Assembly (NCBI RefSeq): GCF_019175385.1
Contig: NC_083345.1
Span: forward strand, 113,322,480 to 113,386,479
DNA from: Lycium barbarum
Taxonomy: Eukaryota > Streptophyta > Magnoliopsida > Solanales > Solanaceae
DNA: 64,000 nucleotides
Direction of reading: 5' to 3'
In this document: positions 33,048 through 43,361 of the stretch, in pieces
Layout: every line of letters begins with the position of its first letter
Position numbering within the stretch: position 1 is the first letter of the stretch
Notes under the pieces: model-generated
Database searches by the model: none
Seen by the model: only the letters and a program-made list of their open reading frames with translations
Told to the model about the DNA's origin: nothing
Program-made: the position numbers and the translations under genes

Positions 33048-34996
33048 TCATATTATACTAAAAGTGGGAAGCCCCAAAGTGAAAAGTTAAAATACCAAAT
33101 TGCCCTTCAAAAGTTGAATAACAATTTTATCCTTAAAAGAAAAAAGACTTTTATTAATAATTAATTAAAATAAGTAGACTAAATGAATAAAATCAGATGC
33201 ATTGAACAGGATAAATGGTGGTAATTGATTCATTTGCCAGTAATTAATATAAGGCTGTAGCAATTCACAGTTCGTAGTAGTGGTGCTTTAGAATACTAAC
33301 CTATTCACATTCTAATATTTATTAGTTCGGTCCTCTAAACTTCTACCGGTTATAATATTTATGAATAGCCTTCATTCCTACTTTATAAAATTGGCATCAA
33401 GTGTCAGATCACTTTGTTCAGAAACGATAAATAGTTGTGCTTCTTTTTCATCATTTTGTTAGTATATTTTTTCTCAATAAAGAGATCTCATAATTTTCTA
33501 TAATTTTATTTTGGAATATGATGAAAATACTTGCTGTATTCTTTTGCTTTAATCTGATAACTTTTTTTTTGAACTTTTGCAGTTAGAATAACTCTTTGGA
33601 GAGCATTGGTGTTGAGATTTTTCTTCAGTCAAAGATTATGTTGTTAGATGTTCGTCTTGACTCAAATGTGATCTGCTCATCTTTTTATTTTTTAGCAAAA
33701 AACTAAACAGTAGTATAAAACAATTCACGAAAAACTTATCATCTTTTAAGATCAACAACAAGATAAAAAAAAAAGTACTGTTAATTCACGTCTACTCAGC
33801 CTTTCAAATGAGTTTTTGACGGGACACAATATAATCTCATTCACGGACCAGAATAGTAGGCACACAGTTGCCTCTAACGCAAAATTAATTTTTGGGATAT
33901 ATGTATTGTATGTTTCCTACTTCGCTGTCACAAATAACAAAAGAATGGATGTGTTTTTATGATTTTGGAGGAAAATATAGAGGTTAGGGTGAAAATCGTT
34001 ACAATTTATAAGATAGGAACTCTTCCTACTTTAATTTGTTGCTAATCAAGACTTTTATGATGGCATAATACATAAACAAGCCCTTAAATTGGGCCTCAGC
34101 TGACAAGTATGTCCTCCAACTTTGGGTGTGTACAAGTAGACACCACAACATGTATAAAGTTGAACATATAAACACAAATGCTGACATGACATTGACTTGG
34201 CACTGACATGGCCCTTCAAATTTTACGTGACACGTCAGTGTCACGTCAACATTTGTGTTTACATATTCAATTTTATACAAGTTGAGGTGCCTACTTGTGC
34301 ACACCCAATGTTAGAGGGCATACTTGCCAGCTGGGATCAAATTTAAGGGTCTGTTTATGTATTATGTCTTTTATGATTTTAAGTATCACAATAATTCTCT
34401 GCCTTTTTTTTTATTTAATAACCTATAGTTTTTTTTGTCTTTGTAATGGATCAAATATAAGATTGTTCAAGAAAACTAAAAATAAAAATTCAAACTAAAG
34501 AAAGGACTCAATACACTTTGGTTTGAGTATGATTGTAAGGAAATAATTTTGGTAGAACATCCCATGATGAAAAAAAGAAGAAAACTTGAGATGCGGTCAC
34601 AATTGAAAATATCAATGTAATGATCAAAATAAGAGTCATAGTTATAATTGAACATATAAAACGTCCAGGTGAACATACATTAAGAATGTTGTCCGTGAGG
34701 AAATATTAAAATTATTGGCACTTAATTATGTCTAAATTATGACATTACATATCACACATACCTAAATTTAATTGTTCAATTTTGCAGGTTTAGAAGATTC
34801 ATAATATTTTGCGTTTAACAATTAAGTCATTTGAGTAGGCTATTTGTTTATCAAATTCAGTTGGTACTTTCTTTCTTCAAATTTTCAGTTACTCATTACA
34901 CACATGTTTTAGTATTATTGTTTATATCATTTTAAAAGAAAAAAATTATACTTATTGAATTAGAATACATGTGCGACGCACGTGGCCAGAAACTAG
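33048..34996 (+). mobile_element. Probable non-autonomous Helitron
   Basis: It starts TCATATTATACTAAAAGTGG, a typical nightshade Helitron 5' end beginning with TC. It ends with the hairpin GTGCGACGCAC, then GTGGCCAGAAACTAG (CTRR terminus). No Rep/helicase ORF is present. A MULE-like MITE sits inside. The base after CTAG is C, not the expected T, which weakens the right boundary. Confidence 0.5.
34062..34368. mobile_element. MULE-like MITE, copy 2
   Basis: A 307-bp fold-back element, GGCATAATACATAAACA to TGTTTATGTATTATGTC. It is flanked by a perfect 9-bp duplication TTTTATGAT (34053-34061, 34369-34377). Nine-bp duplications are the Mutator signature. Confidence 0.85.
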
Positions 34997-35326
34997 CGCC
35001 TTAATAAAAATTGTCCTTACATTTGATGCAATCATTCTCTTTTCCCACTTGAGCGTGAATTTCTGCTTATATTGAAAGACGAAAGGAAAGGACCGATGGC
35101 TTTGGGTGCAAAAGCCTCTGTCGGGTTAGCAGTGTGCACAGAAAAGCGCACTTTTCTTAGCAGCGTGAACACGCTATGCTTACCTGTTTTTGCGTGTTTA
35201 AGTAAATATACTGGGTCTCAAACCACTGCTTTTAGCTGTCTGACTTTGTTTGTTTGAGTGCATTCAACTCATGTAAACGCATATGTTGTGATATGTTGAG
35301 AGTAAGACTATTTTCGTTCTTGAGAG
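34997..35326. other. Unassigned region
   Basis: An open stretch at 35072-35257 (KGPMALGAKASVGLAVCTEK) has ordinary codon composition but no recognisable domain. I do not call it a gene. Confidence 0.35.
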
Positions 35327-35514
35327 CAGTGGCGGAGCCAGGATTTATGCCAAGGGGGTTCAAAAATATAAAGAAGCCATAAATGAAAAAGTTAAGGGGG
35401 TTCAATGTCTACTATATATACATAAAAAATAATTTTCACCTTGTATATACAGTGCAATTTTTCGCCGAATGGGGTTCGGATGAACCCCCTTCTGTAAGGC
35501 TAGGTCCGCCACTG
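35327..35514. mobile_element. hAT-type MITE, 188 bp, perfect TSD
   Basis: The ends are CAGTGGCGGAGCCAGGAT and the inverse AGGCTAGGTCCGCCACTG. CTTGAGAG flanks both sides (35319-35326, 35515-35522), a perfect 8-bp hAT duplication. This is the best-preserved copy of the family in the window. Confidence 0.9.
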
Positions 35515-35652
35515 CTTGAGAGTGTTACGTTGTGTTGTGTTTTATGTTGGTTGATTAGCTATATCAGTTGCTTCATTTTCGTTTGTTAGATGTGTAAGTT
35601 TGTAGGATAAGTTGTATTTGGTCAGCTCAATTGTATCAGTTGTTTCATCAAG

Positions 35653-35935
35653 TTGTTTTGCTCTGCCTGGATTGCTGGGAAATGCTTAACAGAAGTGGCA
35701 AAAAATGCTCTTCATGTTGCCATATTGAACAATCAAGAAGAGCCAATGGATGGACCAAAAATCCAAGAATTTATGAAGGCAACTGAAGTACATCTAGTTA
35801 TGGTCACCTTCGCAGCTAGTTTCACATTGCAGGAGGTTTTAACAGCGATCCCGATAGCCCTAATAAAGGGATGACAATTCTATTAAGGAAAACAGTGTGC
35901 CGTGCATTTGTTGTTCCGGATTGCCATCACAGACA
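35653..35935 (+). pseudogene. Ankyrin-repeat/PGG-domain membrane protein relic
   Basis: The frame reads KNALHVAILNNQ (an ankyrin-like ALHVA), then VHLVMVTFAASFTL, the first transmembrane part of a PGG domain. A 1-nt deletion at about 35829-35832 shifts the frame exactly at the P-G-G signature. The continuation GGFNSDPDSPNKGMTILLRK is in the next frame. PGG-domain ankyrin proteins (ACD6/ITN1-like) are plasma-membrane proteins in defence and stress signalling. Only about 90 codons remain, starting in mid-protein. It stops at the LTR-like sequence from 35943. Confidence 0.7.
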
Positions 35936-35942
35936 TCAACGA

Positions 35943-38200
35943 TGTCACGCCCCTTTTTTCACCACCATGCTATAAATGCACAAAGGTTTTAATTATTAAA
36001 GGGTTTTTCCAATTGAAGTGATTGTTTTGAAAAGAAATTATTTATTTTACAGAGTCTCCACTTGGAAATTGAGTTTTGGTGTTCCAAGTCACCTTATGAA
36101 TCCTAATAAAAAGGAAATGACTCTTTTATTATGGTCCGCGGAAACAAAAGACCGGGTAAGAAATTTTGTTGACCAGGGAGAAGGTGTTAGGCATTCCCCT
36201 AGTCCCGTGGTTCTAGCACGGTCACTTTATCGACTTATACTTGGCTTAAATTATTTTTGGATAAATTGTGTTGCGAGCCTTGATTTGCTCGTGCTTTTTA
36301 TTGTCGAACATTTATTAGTCTTAACCCGGATGCGTAACCGCATTCCGGATCTTTTAAGTGTCTCAAAATAAGATGCGTAACCGCATTCTCAATCGAAACA
36401 AGATTAATTATTAAAAAGAGATTGGCCAAGGTGCGTAACAGCATCCTTGGGTTGTTTAAAGCGTCTCGAAATAAGATGCGTAACCGCATTCTTAATCGAA
36501 ACAAACATCTTGAAACGTGCCTAAAGCTCATGTAGCATCAAAGCAATTATTTGTCTCTAAAATCCGAGACTTATTATTATTTGATTAAACTTTCACTCTT
36601 TTGACAACGGGCTTTGAAACATGTTCGCAACCCATCTCGCTCCCTTACAATTGGTTTTACCACTCTTTTCTTTTATATTTGACAACGAAGCTTGAAATAA
36701 GTCGCATCCCATCTCGCTCATCTCACATTTAATTAACTAGTTAGCCCTTAAACTAATCTCGGCCCAAAAGAAAGAAGACGCTATATACCACTCTTTCTGA
36801 TCCATTTAATTTATTAAGAAATAATGACTAAACTAATCTCTTCTCAATGCCAAGACCACATGGCCTATTTTCATCGTCCTCATGCATTATCCAATAACAA
36901 ATAAAAAGAAACATTCATTACAGTATAACAAATCAGGTAATAAACCATTCACACTAATATGATGCTAGGCATTTAGAGAACTACACTTATTTAATCCATT
37001 AAAATACCCATTAAGTCAAATAGGAGAATGAAACACAAATAGAAAACTTAAGAAAACAGTAAGCTAAAATTCCTTCATGCATATCAACGTGCTTGCATCT
37101 TCAAGTTTTAATTATTAAGGAAACATGAACTTTATTAGAGAACTTTAACATTATTACTTAACAAGCCCAGTTAGTAAGAAAACTAAGTACTAACAAAAAT
37201 AAACGTAGCAACTGGAGAAAGAAAGATACATATTTGTATATAACTAACTGAAATCAATGACAAACTCATCGAGATCCTATTTTTACTCAAGCCATACATT
37301 CACAAAAATCATGCTATAAAATTTAAAGAGCAAAGTGAAAAATGGACCTTAAAGAGCTTTTTAACAAATTTGAATATGTTAAGTTTGAATAACCAGAGCT
37401 CGACGGAAAACCTCAAGCGGAACTCGACCTCGACCGGAGTAACGAAATCCGAACAGAAACTCGACCCAAAGATTCTCAGCTCAAATCCATCTTGGGTGGC
37501 TTTATGGAGTTTTAATGTGGTGGTTGACAACTGGTTTTGGGGCTGGTTTCGTATGGTTCTTTTCCAGCTGCTGTTTTAGGTTTTTTTTTATAAGCTGATG
37601 TGATTCTAATGGATCTAGTTTTATGGCTGTTTGGAGAAGGGATTTACGATGGCTATTGGGTGGAGATGGAGTGGCTATGTTGTATCAACTATAGAGGGGT
37701 GGTGAGCTTTATGCTTAAGCTGTGCTCATGAAGAAGATGAGACGTGAAAAATGGATGAGTACGTATGCGGCTGGCGAGAGCAGCTGAATGTGCTAACATA
37801 GCATACATATCAGTTACAAATGCAATTACAACGATGGCATCCGTGATAGCAAATTAATACACAGAAAATATAGTAAAAAAATTATTTATACCATGCTAGT
37901 ATATATGAGTTAAATACAAAGTAAAATAATGACAATAACCTTCAAGTTCTTCTTTATCACAAATAGCTAGCATGCATTCATGTCTGTCTACTCTGTTCTA
38001 TTCTTAAATCATTCATGATCACTGCACAATAATAAACCCAAAATTAGACAAGGAAAGAGGGGCAACTGATGACACATACAGCAACAGCAAGACCAGCTGA
38101 AAGCGCTAACCTAGCATACATATCAGTTACAAATGCAATTACAACTGCAAACATTGCCATAAGTTGCAGTGCGAGTGCGTGTTTATAAAGCTCCCATATA
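35943..38200 (+). repeat. LTR-like sequence, probably Tat/Ogre-related
   Basis: It begins TGTCACGCCCC immediately after the PGG relic. It contains CAGAGTCTCCACTTGG, GGTGTTCCAAGTCACC and GGAGAAGGTGTTAGGCATTC, phrases typical of large plant LTRs and partly the inverse of the end of the solo LTR at 9308. ATGCGTAACCGCATTC-type units recur at 36327, 36373 and 36475 (with a variant at 36430). The 3' boundary is unknown and there is no coding region. Confidence 0.4.
37780..38154 (+). repeat. Direct repeat pair of about 60 bp
   Basis: 37780-37842 and 38094-38154 share AGCATACATATCAGTTACAA and ATGCAATTACAAC, with few differences. About 250 bp of unrelated sequence lies between. Confidence 0.7.
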
Positions 38201-38853
38201 ATCGGAAACACTTATTTGTTATTACTTGATGAGCGTCTTTCCTCTGCCATGATGAAGTACAGGGGGAGTTTGTTAAAAGGCCACTCTCAACACTTATTTT
38301 TACAAAAGGTCATAAGTCTCAAAGAATTGGCTAAAGGGCCTCTATTTATGACATCATCAAATGAAGTCTCCCATGTTGTCACCCCTATACCCAAAGTTAT
38401 AAAAAATACAAAACAGCCCCGAACCACCAACATTTAATTACCCCAATTTAGCAGCCCAATTTTTTTGTTCCCTCTAAAAGCTTGTTGCTCCCCATTTCAG
38501 TACTTTTCCGATCCCGTTTCCTACCAAATTTTCGGCTTTTCATCTGAAAATGATTTTCAAACGACGGATTTCTTCCCCACTTCAGTCATTGTAACTTAAA
38601 TCTCTTAGAAATCATTGAAAAGAAGCTCGAATTATTTTCACCATTGTTGTTAAAGCTCAATTATCAGGTGCCAATTCCGTCCGCATCTCCTGGTAGCGGA
38701 TTTCGTTTTTTTGTTCTAATCCTCTTGTGGAGTCAATTCTCCATTAAAAGAGTCGTATCCCTGCTGTTTTTTTTTTTGTCTGAACCTGGTATTGTTCTAA
38801 GTCTAGGCATCGACCAATTATAGACCATAGCAATAGTCTATTATATCTTTAGT
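38155..38853 (+). other. 5' flank of the MuDR-like ORF
   Basis: AT-rich leader-like sequence. No TATA box is convincing. ATTATAGACC and TAGTCTATTAT, which recur at 61471-61500, lie just before the ATG. Confidence 0.35.
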
Positions 38854-39522
38854 ATGGCGTCTATAGGAGAATATGTTATAGTAGGTGGTGATTCCATGGG
38901 TGAATGGGTGGAGACCCCAAAATATTGGATTTGGAATTCTGTGAGCAAGGTGACAGTGCCGATCGCCGTGCATCGCAATGGTACGTATAACGATTTGGTT
39001 AAGAGCGTAAAGGAAAGCGGGGAGTTAGATTGTGACCCCAGCGACTTGCGCATTAGTTATATGATTAATGCTCTATCCACTAGGGGAAAAGCTCACCCTT
39101 CTTTCATAATGAATGATAGGCATGTGGTGTTGTATATGCTTAATGTTGCTGATGATGGTTGTAGGCCTGTTTTGAGAATAAATGTTGTTGAGAGGTCTCA
39201 AGCAGCGTCAACATCAGCAGCACCACCCCTACCACCACCGCAGCCACAGCAGCCAGTGGATGCAAATTCAATGCTAAATGAGAGCATGAATGATCATTCA
39301 ATGGATACGGATGATCATGATGTTGATACGGATAATCATGATGTTGATGTCGAAGAGTGTGATGGGCAGCCAAACCAACTTGGAAGGAAGAGAATAAAGC
39401 GTATCCCTGGCATAGCAAAATGTTTTAAGCCCAAAGGACGTGTAAAAGGGAGGAGAAACAAGTGCTCAATTTGCAATGGAAGTGGCCACAAGAGAACAAC
39501 GTGCCGAAATAGAGAAGGATGA
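38854..39522 (+). CDS. MuDR N-terminal domain protein with CCHC zinc knuckle
   Basis: An intact frame of 222 codons. Residues 1-110 (EWVETPKYWIWNSVSKVTVP ... DLRISYMINAL ... HVVLYMLNV) resemble the N-terminal domain of plant mudrA transposases. Residues 115-170 are low-complexity (PPLPPPQPQQP, then DDHDVDTDNHDVD repeats). A basic stretch KRIKRI...KGRVKGRRN, a likely nuclear signal, leads to a C-terminal knuckle CSICNGSGHKRTTC. The transposase core and SWIM domain usually lying between are absent. It is therefore either an internally deleted MULE gene or a small domesticated protein. The intact frame beside so many broken genes is notable. The ATG at 38854 is the first in frame. Confidence 0.65.
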   Translation: MASIGEYVIVGGDSMGEWVETPKYWIWNSVSKVTVPIAVHRNGTYNDLVKSVKESGELDCDPSDLRISYMINALSTRGKAHPSFIMNDRHVVLYMLNVADDGCRPVLRINVVERSQAASTSAAPPLPPPQPQQPVDANSMLNESMNDHSMDTDDHDVDTDNHDVDVEECDGQPNQLGRKRIKRIPGIAKCFKPKGRVKGRRNKCSICNGSGHKRTTCRNREG

Positions 39523-39552
39523 ACGTGATGTATTTTTCAATGTATTTCATTG

Positions 39553-39640
39553 TGCTTTTCTTGTACTTTGCAGTTTTTGGTTCTTCAATTAAATATGCTT
39601 TTCTTGTACTTTGCGATTTTTGGTTCTTCAATTAAATATT
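39553..39640 (+). repeat. Tandem duplication in the 3' flank
   Basis: GCTTTTCTTGTACTTTGC, then TTTTTGGTTCTTCAATTAAA, occurs twice in succession (from about 39553 and 39597), with one difference. Confidence 0.85.
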
Positions 39641-39945
39641 TCTGTGAATGTATTTCATTGTGTTTTTCTTGAATGTCAGTTCAATATTAATCAACTATAT
39701 AATGGTATATAATAAACCACGACTGTGTTCTATATATCTACTAGGTATAGTAAATAATAAACTTAATATCTAGTCTGTACTAGACAACGTATATGATATA
39801 TAATCGCCTTTAAAGCCCATCGACTGCCGAACCGCCAAACGCCACCAATTAAAATTCAAAAAGCCTGCGGTTATGTCTAATCAAACCCAATATTAAACGC
39901 TACCTCCATGCGCACATTAGCCGTCGGTTCACTAAACCGAGGTCA
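39641..39945. other. Unassigned region
   Basis: AT-rich, with several TCTATATA and TAGTCTGTACTAGAC motifs (the latter palindromic, near 39771). No gene is seen. Confidence 0.4.
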
Positions 39946-39951
39946 TCAGTC

Positions 39952-39958
39952 TATAAAT
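39952..39958 (+). promoter_or_regulatory. TATA box of the small-ORF unit
   Basis: GTCTATAAATCGCC lies about 80 bp before the ATG at 40033. A C/T/A-rich leader (TCTCATCTCTCTCATCAC, then AAAACTCCTAAAAAC) between them looks like a normal plant 5' UTR. Confidence 0.5.
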
Positions 39959-40032
39959 CGCCTAAGCCTATTTCAAATACACTATCTCATCTCTCTCATC
40001 ACAAAAAACTCCTAAAAACTTTCTGATCAACA

Positions 40033-40152
40033 ATGGCGAGAAGGATTAGGAACAGAGCAAACCGTCACCCTCAGTTCGGAGCACCACATCCTGAGTTGCT
40101 ACTCCTCAGGAACGATTTCCAGTGGCTCTTTAGGGGCCCTCGGCGAGGATAG
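40033..40152 (+). CDS. Small basic ORF of unknown function, probably frame-broken
   Basis: The ATG in AACAATGGCG is in a good plant start context. Thirty-nine codons, rich in arginine (MARRIRNRANRHPQFG...), end at TAG 40150-40152. Immediately past the stop, a different frame stays open (EDRERLETAISRIALMLHVL, then LELKGVDPDALM), with helix-like periodicity, until a C27 run at 40242. One indel near 40145 would join them, so the original product was probably about 75 residues plus a proline tail. I recognise no family. Confidence 0.4.
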   Translation: MARRIRNRANRHPQFGAPHPELLLLRNDFQWLFRGPRRG

Positions 40153-40241
40153 GGAGCGGTTGGAAACTGCCATCAGCAGAATCGCGCTCATGCTGCATGT
40201 GCTTCTTGAGCTCAAGGGTGTTGACCCCGATGCTCTGATGA

Positions 40242-40268
40242 CCCCCCCCCCCCCCCCCCCCCCCCCCC
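40242..40268. repeat. C27 homopolymer
   Basis: Twenty-seven consecutive C follow GATGCTCTGATGA. The exact length is likely unreliable. Confidence 0.9.
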
Positions 40269-40322
40269 ACCCATCACCACCACAATCCCCCTAAAATATT
40301 AGTTTTAAGTATATTTTTGTAT

Positions 40323-40381
40323 AAGCTTTCAGTGATGAAAGTGGTAGATGGAAGTTGTTGGACTTTCATCGTTGAAAGCTT
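40323..40381 (+). terminator. Stem-loop in the 3' flank of the small ORF
   Basis: AAGCTTTCAGTGATGAAAGT and ACTTTCATCGTTGAAAGCTT pair at 18 of 20 positions around a 19-nt loop. It could be a 3'-UTR hairpin or the ends of a tiny fold-back element. The terminator label only reflects position, as plant Pol II does not need such hairpins. Confidence 0.4.
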
Positions 40382-40512
40382 TGGGTGGTGTTTTGGGGTT
40401 TTATTTTGTTATGTAAAAATCCACCATATTAATGAAAATAGTTTATGTTATGATCTTTGTGTTCTTACTTTATTTTCTGCACACTGTTGATTTAATGTTG
40501 TTTGATGAGTCG

Positions 40513-40611
40513 ATTAATAACCAAACAACTACCATATCTATAATAATCACAAGCTAAGTTGATTAATAACCAAACAAATACAATATCTATAATAACCACA
40601 AGCTGTAGTCT
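40513..40611 (+). repeat. Tandem duplication of about 50 bp
   Basis: GATTAATAACCAAACAA...ATCTATAATAA..CACAAGCT occurs twice in succession just before the outer chromovirus. Confidence 0.75.
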
Positions 40612-40616
40612 ATTAT

Positions 40617-43155
40617 TGTTACACCTCGGAAAAATTTTCGTTCGTGCACGGTGAATTGACTGACGAAGGGAAAGTACGAGTATCGAATTAATGATGTCTC
40701 AATGACATTTTGGAGAAGAATTATAAAGTCCCTTATATTGTTAATGAAGTGTTAAGTAAGTTTCAAGAAGGACCCATAAGCCAAGTATGGGCATAGGCCA
40801 TCCAAAATGGGCGAGTTAAGGAAACATTTTCGGATGATCTGGTTTGAAGGGGCCAAAACGCTATTATAGAGTTGGCATTTGGGAAAACTACCACAAAATG
40901 AAAGTTGTAGATAATTGAAATAGCTTTCCAACCATAGGTCGTGGGCCCACACAGCATATCGGGATCAAAGGTTATGGCCATTCTACGATAGACAGTTCGG
41001 GGCGAAATATCACATTCTGGCGCACTTTGCGGCGCAACATGCGGCTCCCCAGTTCCACCGCAAAGTGTGCCAGTGAGAGTTGGTCAGCTGTCAAGCTTTG
41101 CGACCTAAGATGCGTTCCGCATAGCATGCTTTCCGTTTCGCAAAGCGTGCCGCATGTTGTGTCGGTCCAGAATTTTCTGGACCACTTTAAATATACCCAA
41201 CTCGTCCAAAATCATATTTTTTCTTCATTTTTGGCCAAGAAAACATCTAGAACCTTCTATAACACTCATCCACAAGAGAACTCAAGGGAAATCCATGATC
41301 AATAACACCAAATCCATGAACCCAAGTGTATGAAACCTAACCCAAGTGCATCTAATTCAAGAAAACCCAAAAGAGATGAGATAGGGTTTTGGTGCTAGAA
41401 GGGGAAACTCCACTCAAGGCTTGTTCAACCATCATCCAAGGTAAGTTTCATGACCACTACATATTGTTTAAGGTATTGGAAGGTTAAGGTACCCGACTTG
41501 TAGAGAAGCATAGCAAATGGGTCATTCAAGAGTGAATAGTGTGATGTTTGGATGGCAGTTGAATTGAATCATGAATGTTAGGGTGTTGTGAGTATTAATA
41601 CGTTATAAATGACTTGTAGACCATGAGATAAGTGTGATACGTGGGAAAATACGATAGCGAACCTATAACCATAAATGTGAAGAAACTGGAGAGAAATGGT
41701 GGATTTTGCCTAAAGTATATAAATGATGATTGTTGCTTGCGATATTGTGAGTTGTGTTGTAGATGTTGGGAGTTGATATAAAATACGGGAAAATTAGTAT
41801 AAACAACGGAAGTGCTACCCAATTTTCTCTAGAATAGTAGTGCATTCTTATGGCTAATTGACTAATGTTAGTACGACTCCTCTCTTGAAGGTAGAGACGC
41901 GACATTGAAGGAGAATAAGCAAACGCTAGATCGATTAAACGTGAAAGGTATGTGAGGCTTAACTCTTCTTTCAAAAAGGCATGAATCCTTCAAGTTCCAC
42001 AATCCTCCGATAAGATGAAGCTTATGAGTCCTTCTATGTATGAAGTCACATATGAGCATGATAATAGTGTTATTATTGTCAACACTCGCCTGATGTTTTA
42101 TTTCCTTCAAGGCGAGGCATGATAATCACAAATGTCCATAATACCATCGGGGGTTCACGACCTTATGTCACCCCGACATAGTGTGGTTGCCTTAAAGCTT
42201 AACGTATGCTATGATAGTAAAATGATCAATGATACTAACTTGTAATACGACTATGGAATACTAAGAAATGATAATACGATGCTATGGCAAGAGATGTATA
42301 ATGATAATGTGTATTATTGAGGTTGTGATGATACGATTTCCACCGCGCCTACATGGCCGGGCATGTCACCGCTAATGCGGGCTGCTATGATTTCCACCGC
42401 GCCTATATGGCCGGGCATGTCACCGCGAATGCGGGCTGTTATGTTTACACCGAGCCTAGAGGGACGGGTATGATCACCACTAGTAGGCGGCATATGAGGG
42501 TTACCCGGACGCGGGTGATGATACAGATGATAATGCGATGCTGTATATGACGATGTGTGCGATGATGTATGGGATGTGCTAACATGTGTGCTATAATTAT
42601 GTAAAATGTGATATAAGTAAGTAATGTAATTGCCTATGACATTTGTGCAGGTTATATCCTTGTCTCTTGACTCATGATCTTTCCATTATGTTGTTCATTT
42701 CATTCCTGCCTTACATACTCAGTACAATGTTCGTACTGACGTGCTTTTTCTTTGGACGCTGTGTTCATGCCCACAGGTAGACAGGGAGGAGATCTCGCTC
42801 CGGATTCTTAGAGGCTGCTAGTTGATTGAAAGCCCTCCATTGTCCCGGAGGTGCCTATGATGATCCTTTTGTGTACAATTGTAGATGTCATCTCATAGAG
42901 GCTCGTAAATACTCGATGTGGGTCGTATGGTTTTATGGCAGGGTCATTATGCATGTATATGTATATATGAATTGTTTTGCTAGCCTAAGAGCCCATGTGT
43001 ATAAAAGTATTTTGTTCTAAATGAAACGGTTTCTTTTTATAAATTGAGCATGAATTGGATAATTGATTGTTAATAAGCCCAAGAAGTAATAATACGAGTG
43101 GTGCTCGGTGGTTAGCCCCCGGGTACCCGTCGCGGCCCCTAGTCGGGTCGTGACA
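40617..43155 (+). repeat. 5' LTR of the outer chromovirus
   Basis: 2,539 bp, matching 58915-61470. It has a GCGCACTTTGCGG-type palindromic array (41019-41155) and a tandem 54-bp GC-rich repeat, CCACCGCGCCTACATGGCCG..., at 42340-42450 with a third diverged unit to about 42510. Open frames here are not genes. Confidence 0.95.
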
Positions 43156-43159
43156 AAAG

Positions 43160-43171
43160 TGGTATCAGAGC
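43160..43171 (+). promoter_or_regulatory. Primer-binding site, initiator tRNA-Met
   Basis: TGGTATCAGAGC lies four bases after the LTR end. It is complementary to the 3' end of plant initiator tRNA-Met, the usual primer of Tekay/Del elements. Confidence 0.95.
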
Positions 43172-43361
43172 AGTTCGGTCCTAGGAAGTGTCTACGAGCC
43201 GTGTCTAGTAGAGTCTTGTTTATGGTGTGTAGCGCGCCACATCAATAAACAAGAGGCTACAGGGCATTTAGGAAAAATGACCATCTTTCTTCTATGAGAT
43301 CGTGCGATAAAGCCATAATGTAAGATCCCCTTTATTCTAATTGTGCGTTATGATTTCAGCG

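Noticed and set aside
36018..36371. 117-codon ORF
   Set aside because: It overlaps LTR-like sequence with recurring ATGCGTAACCGCATTC units and has no domain.
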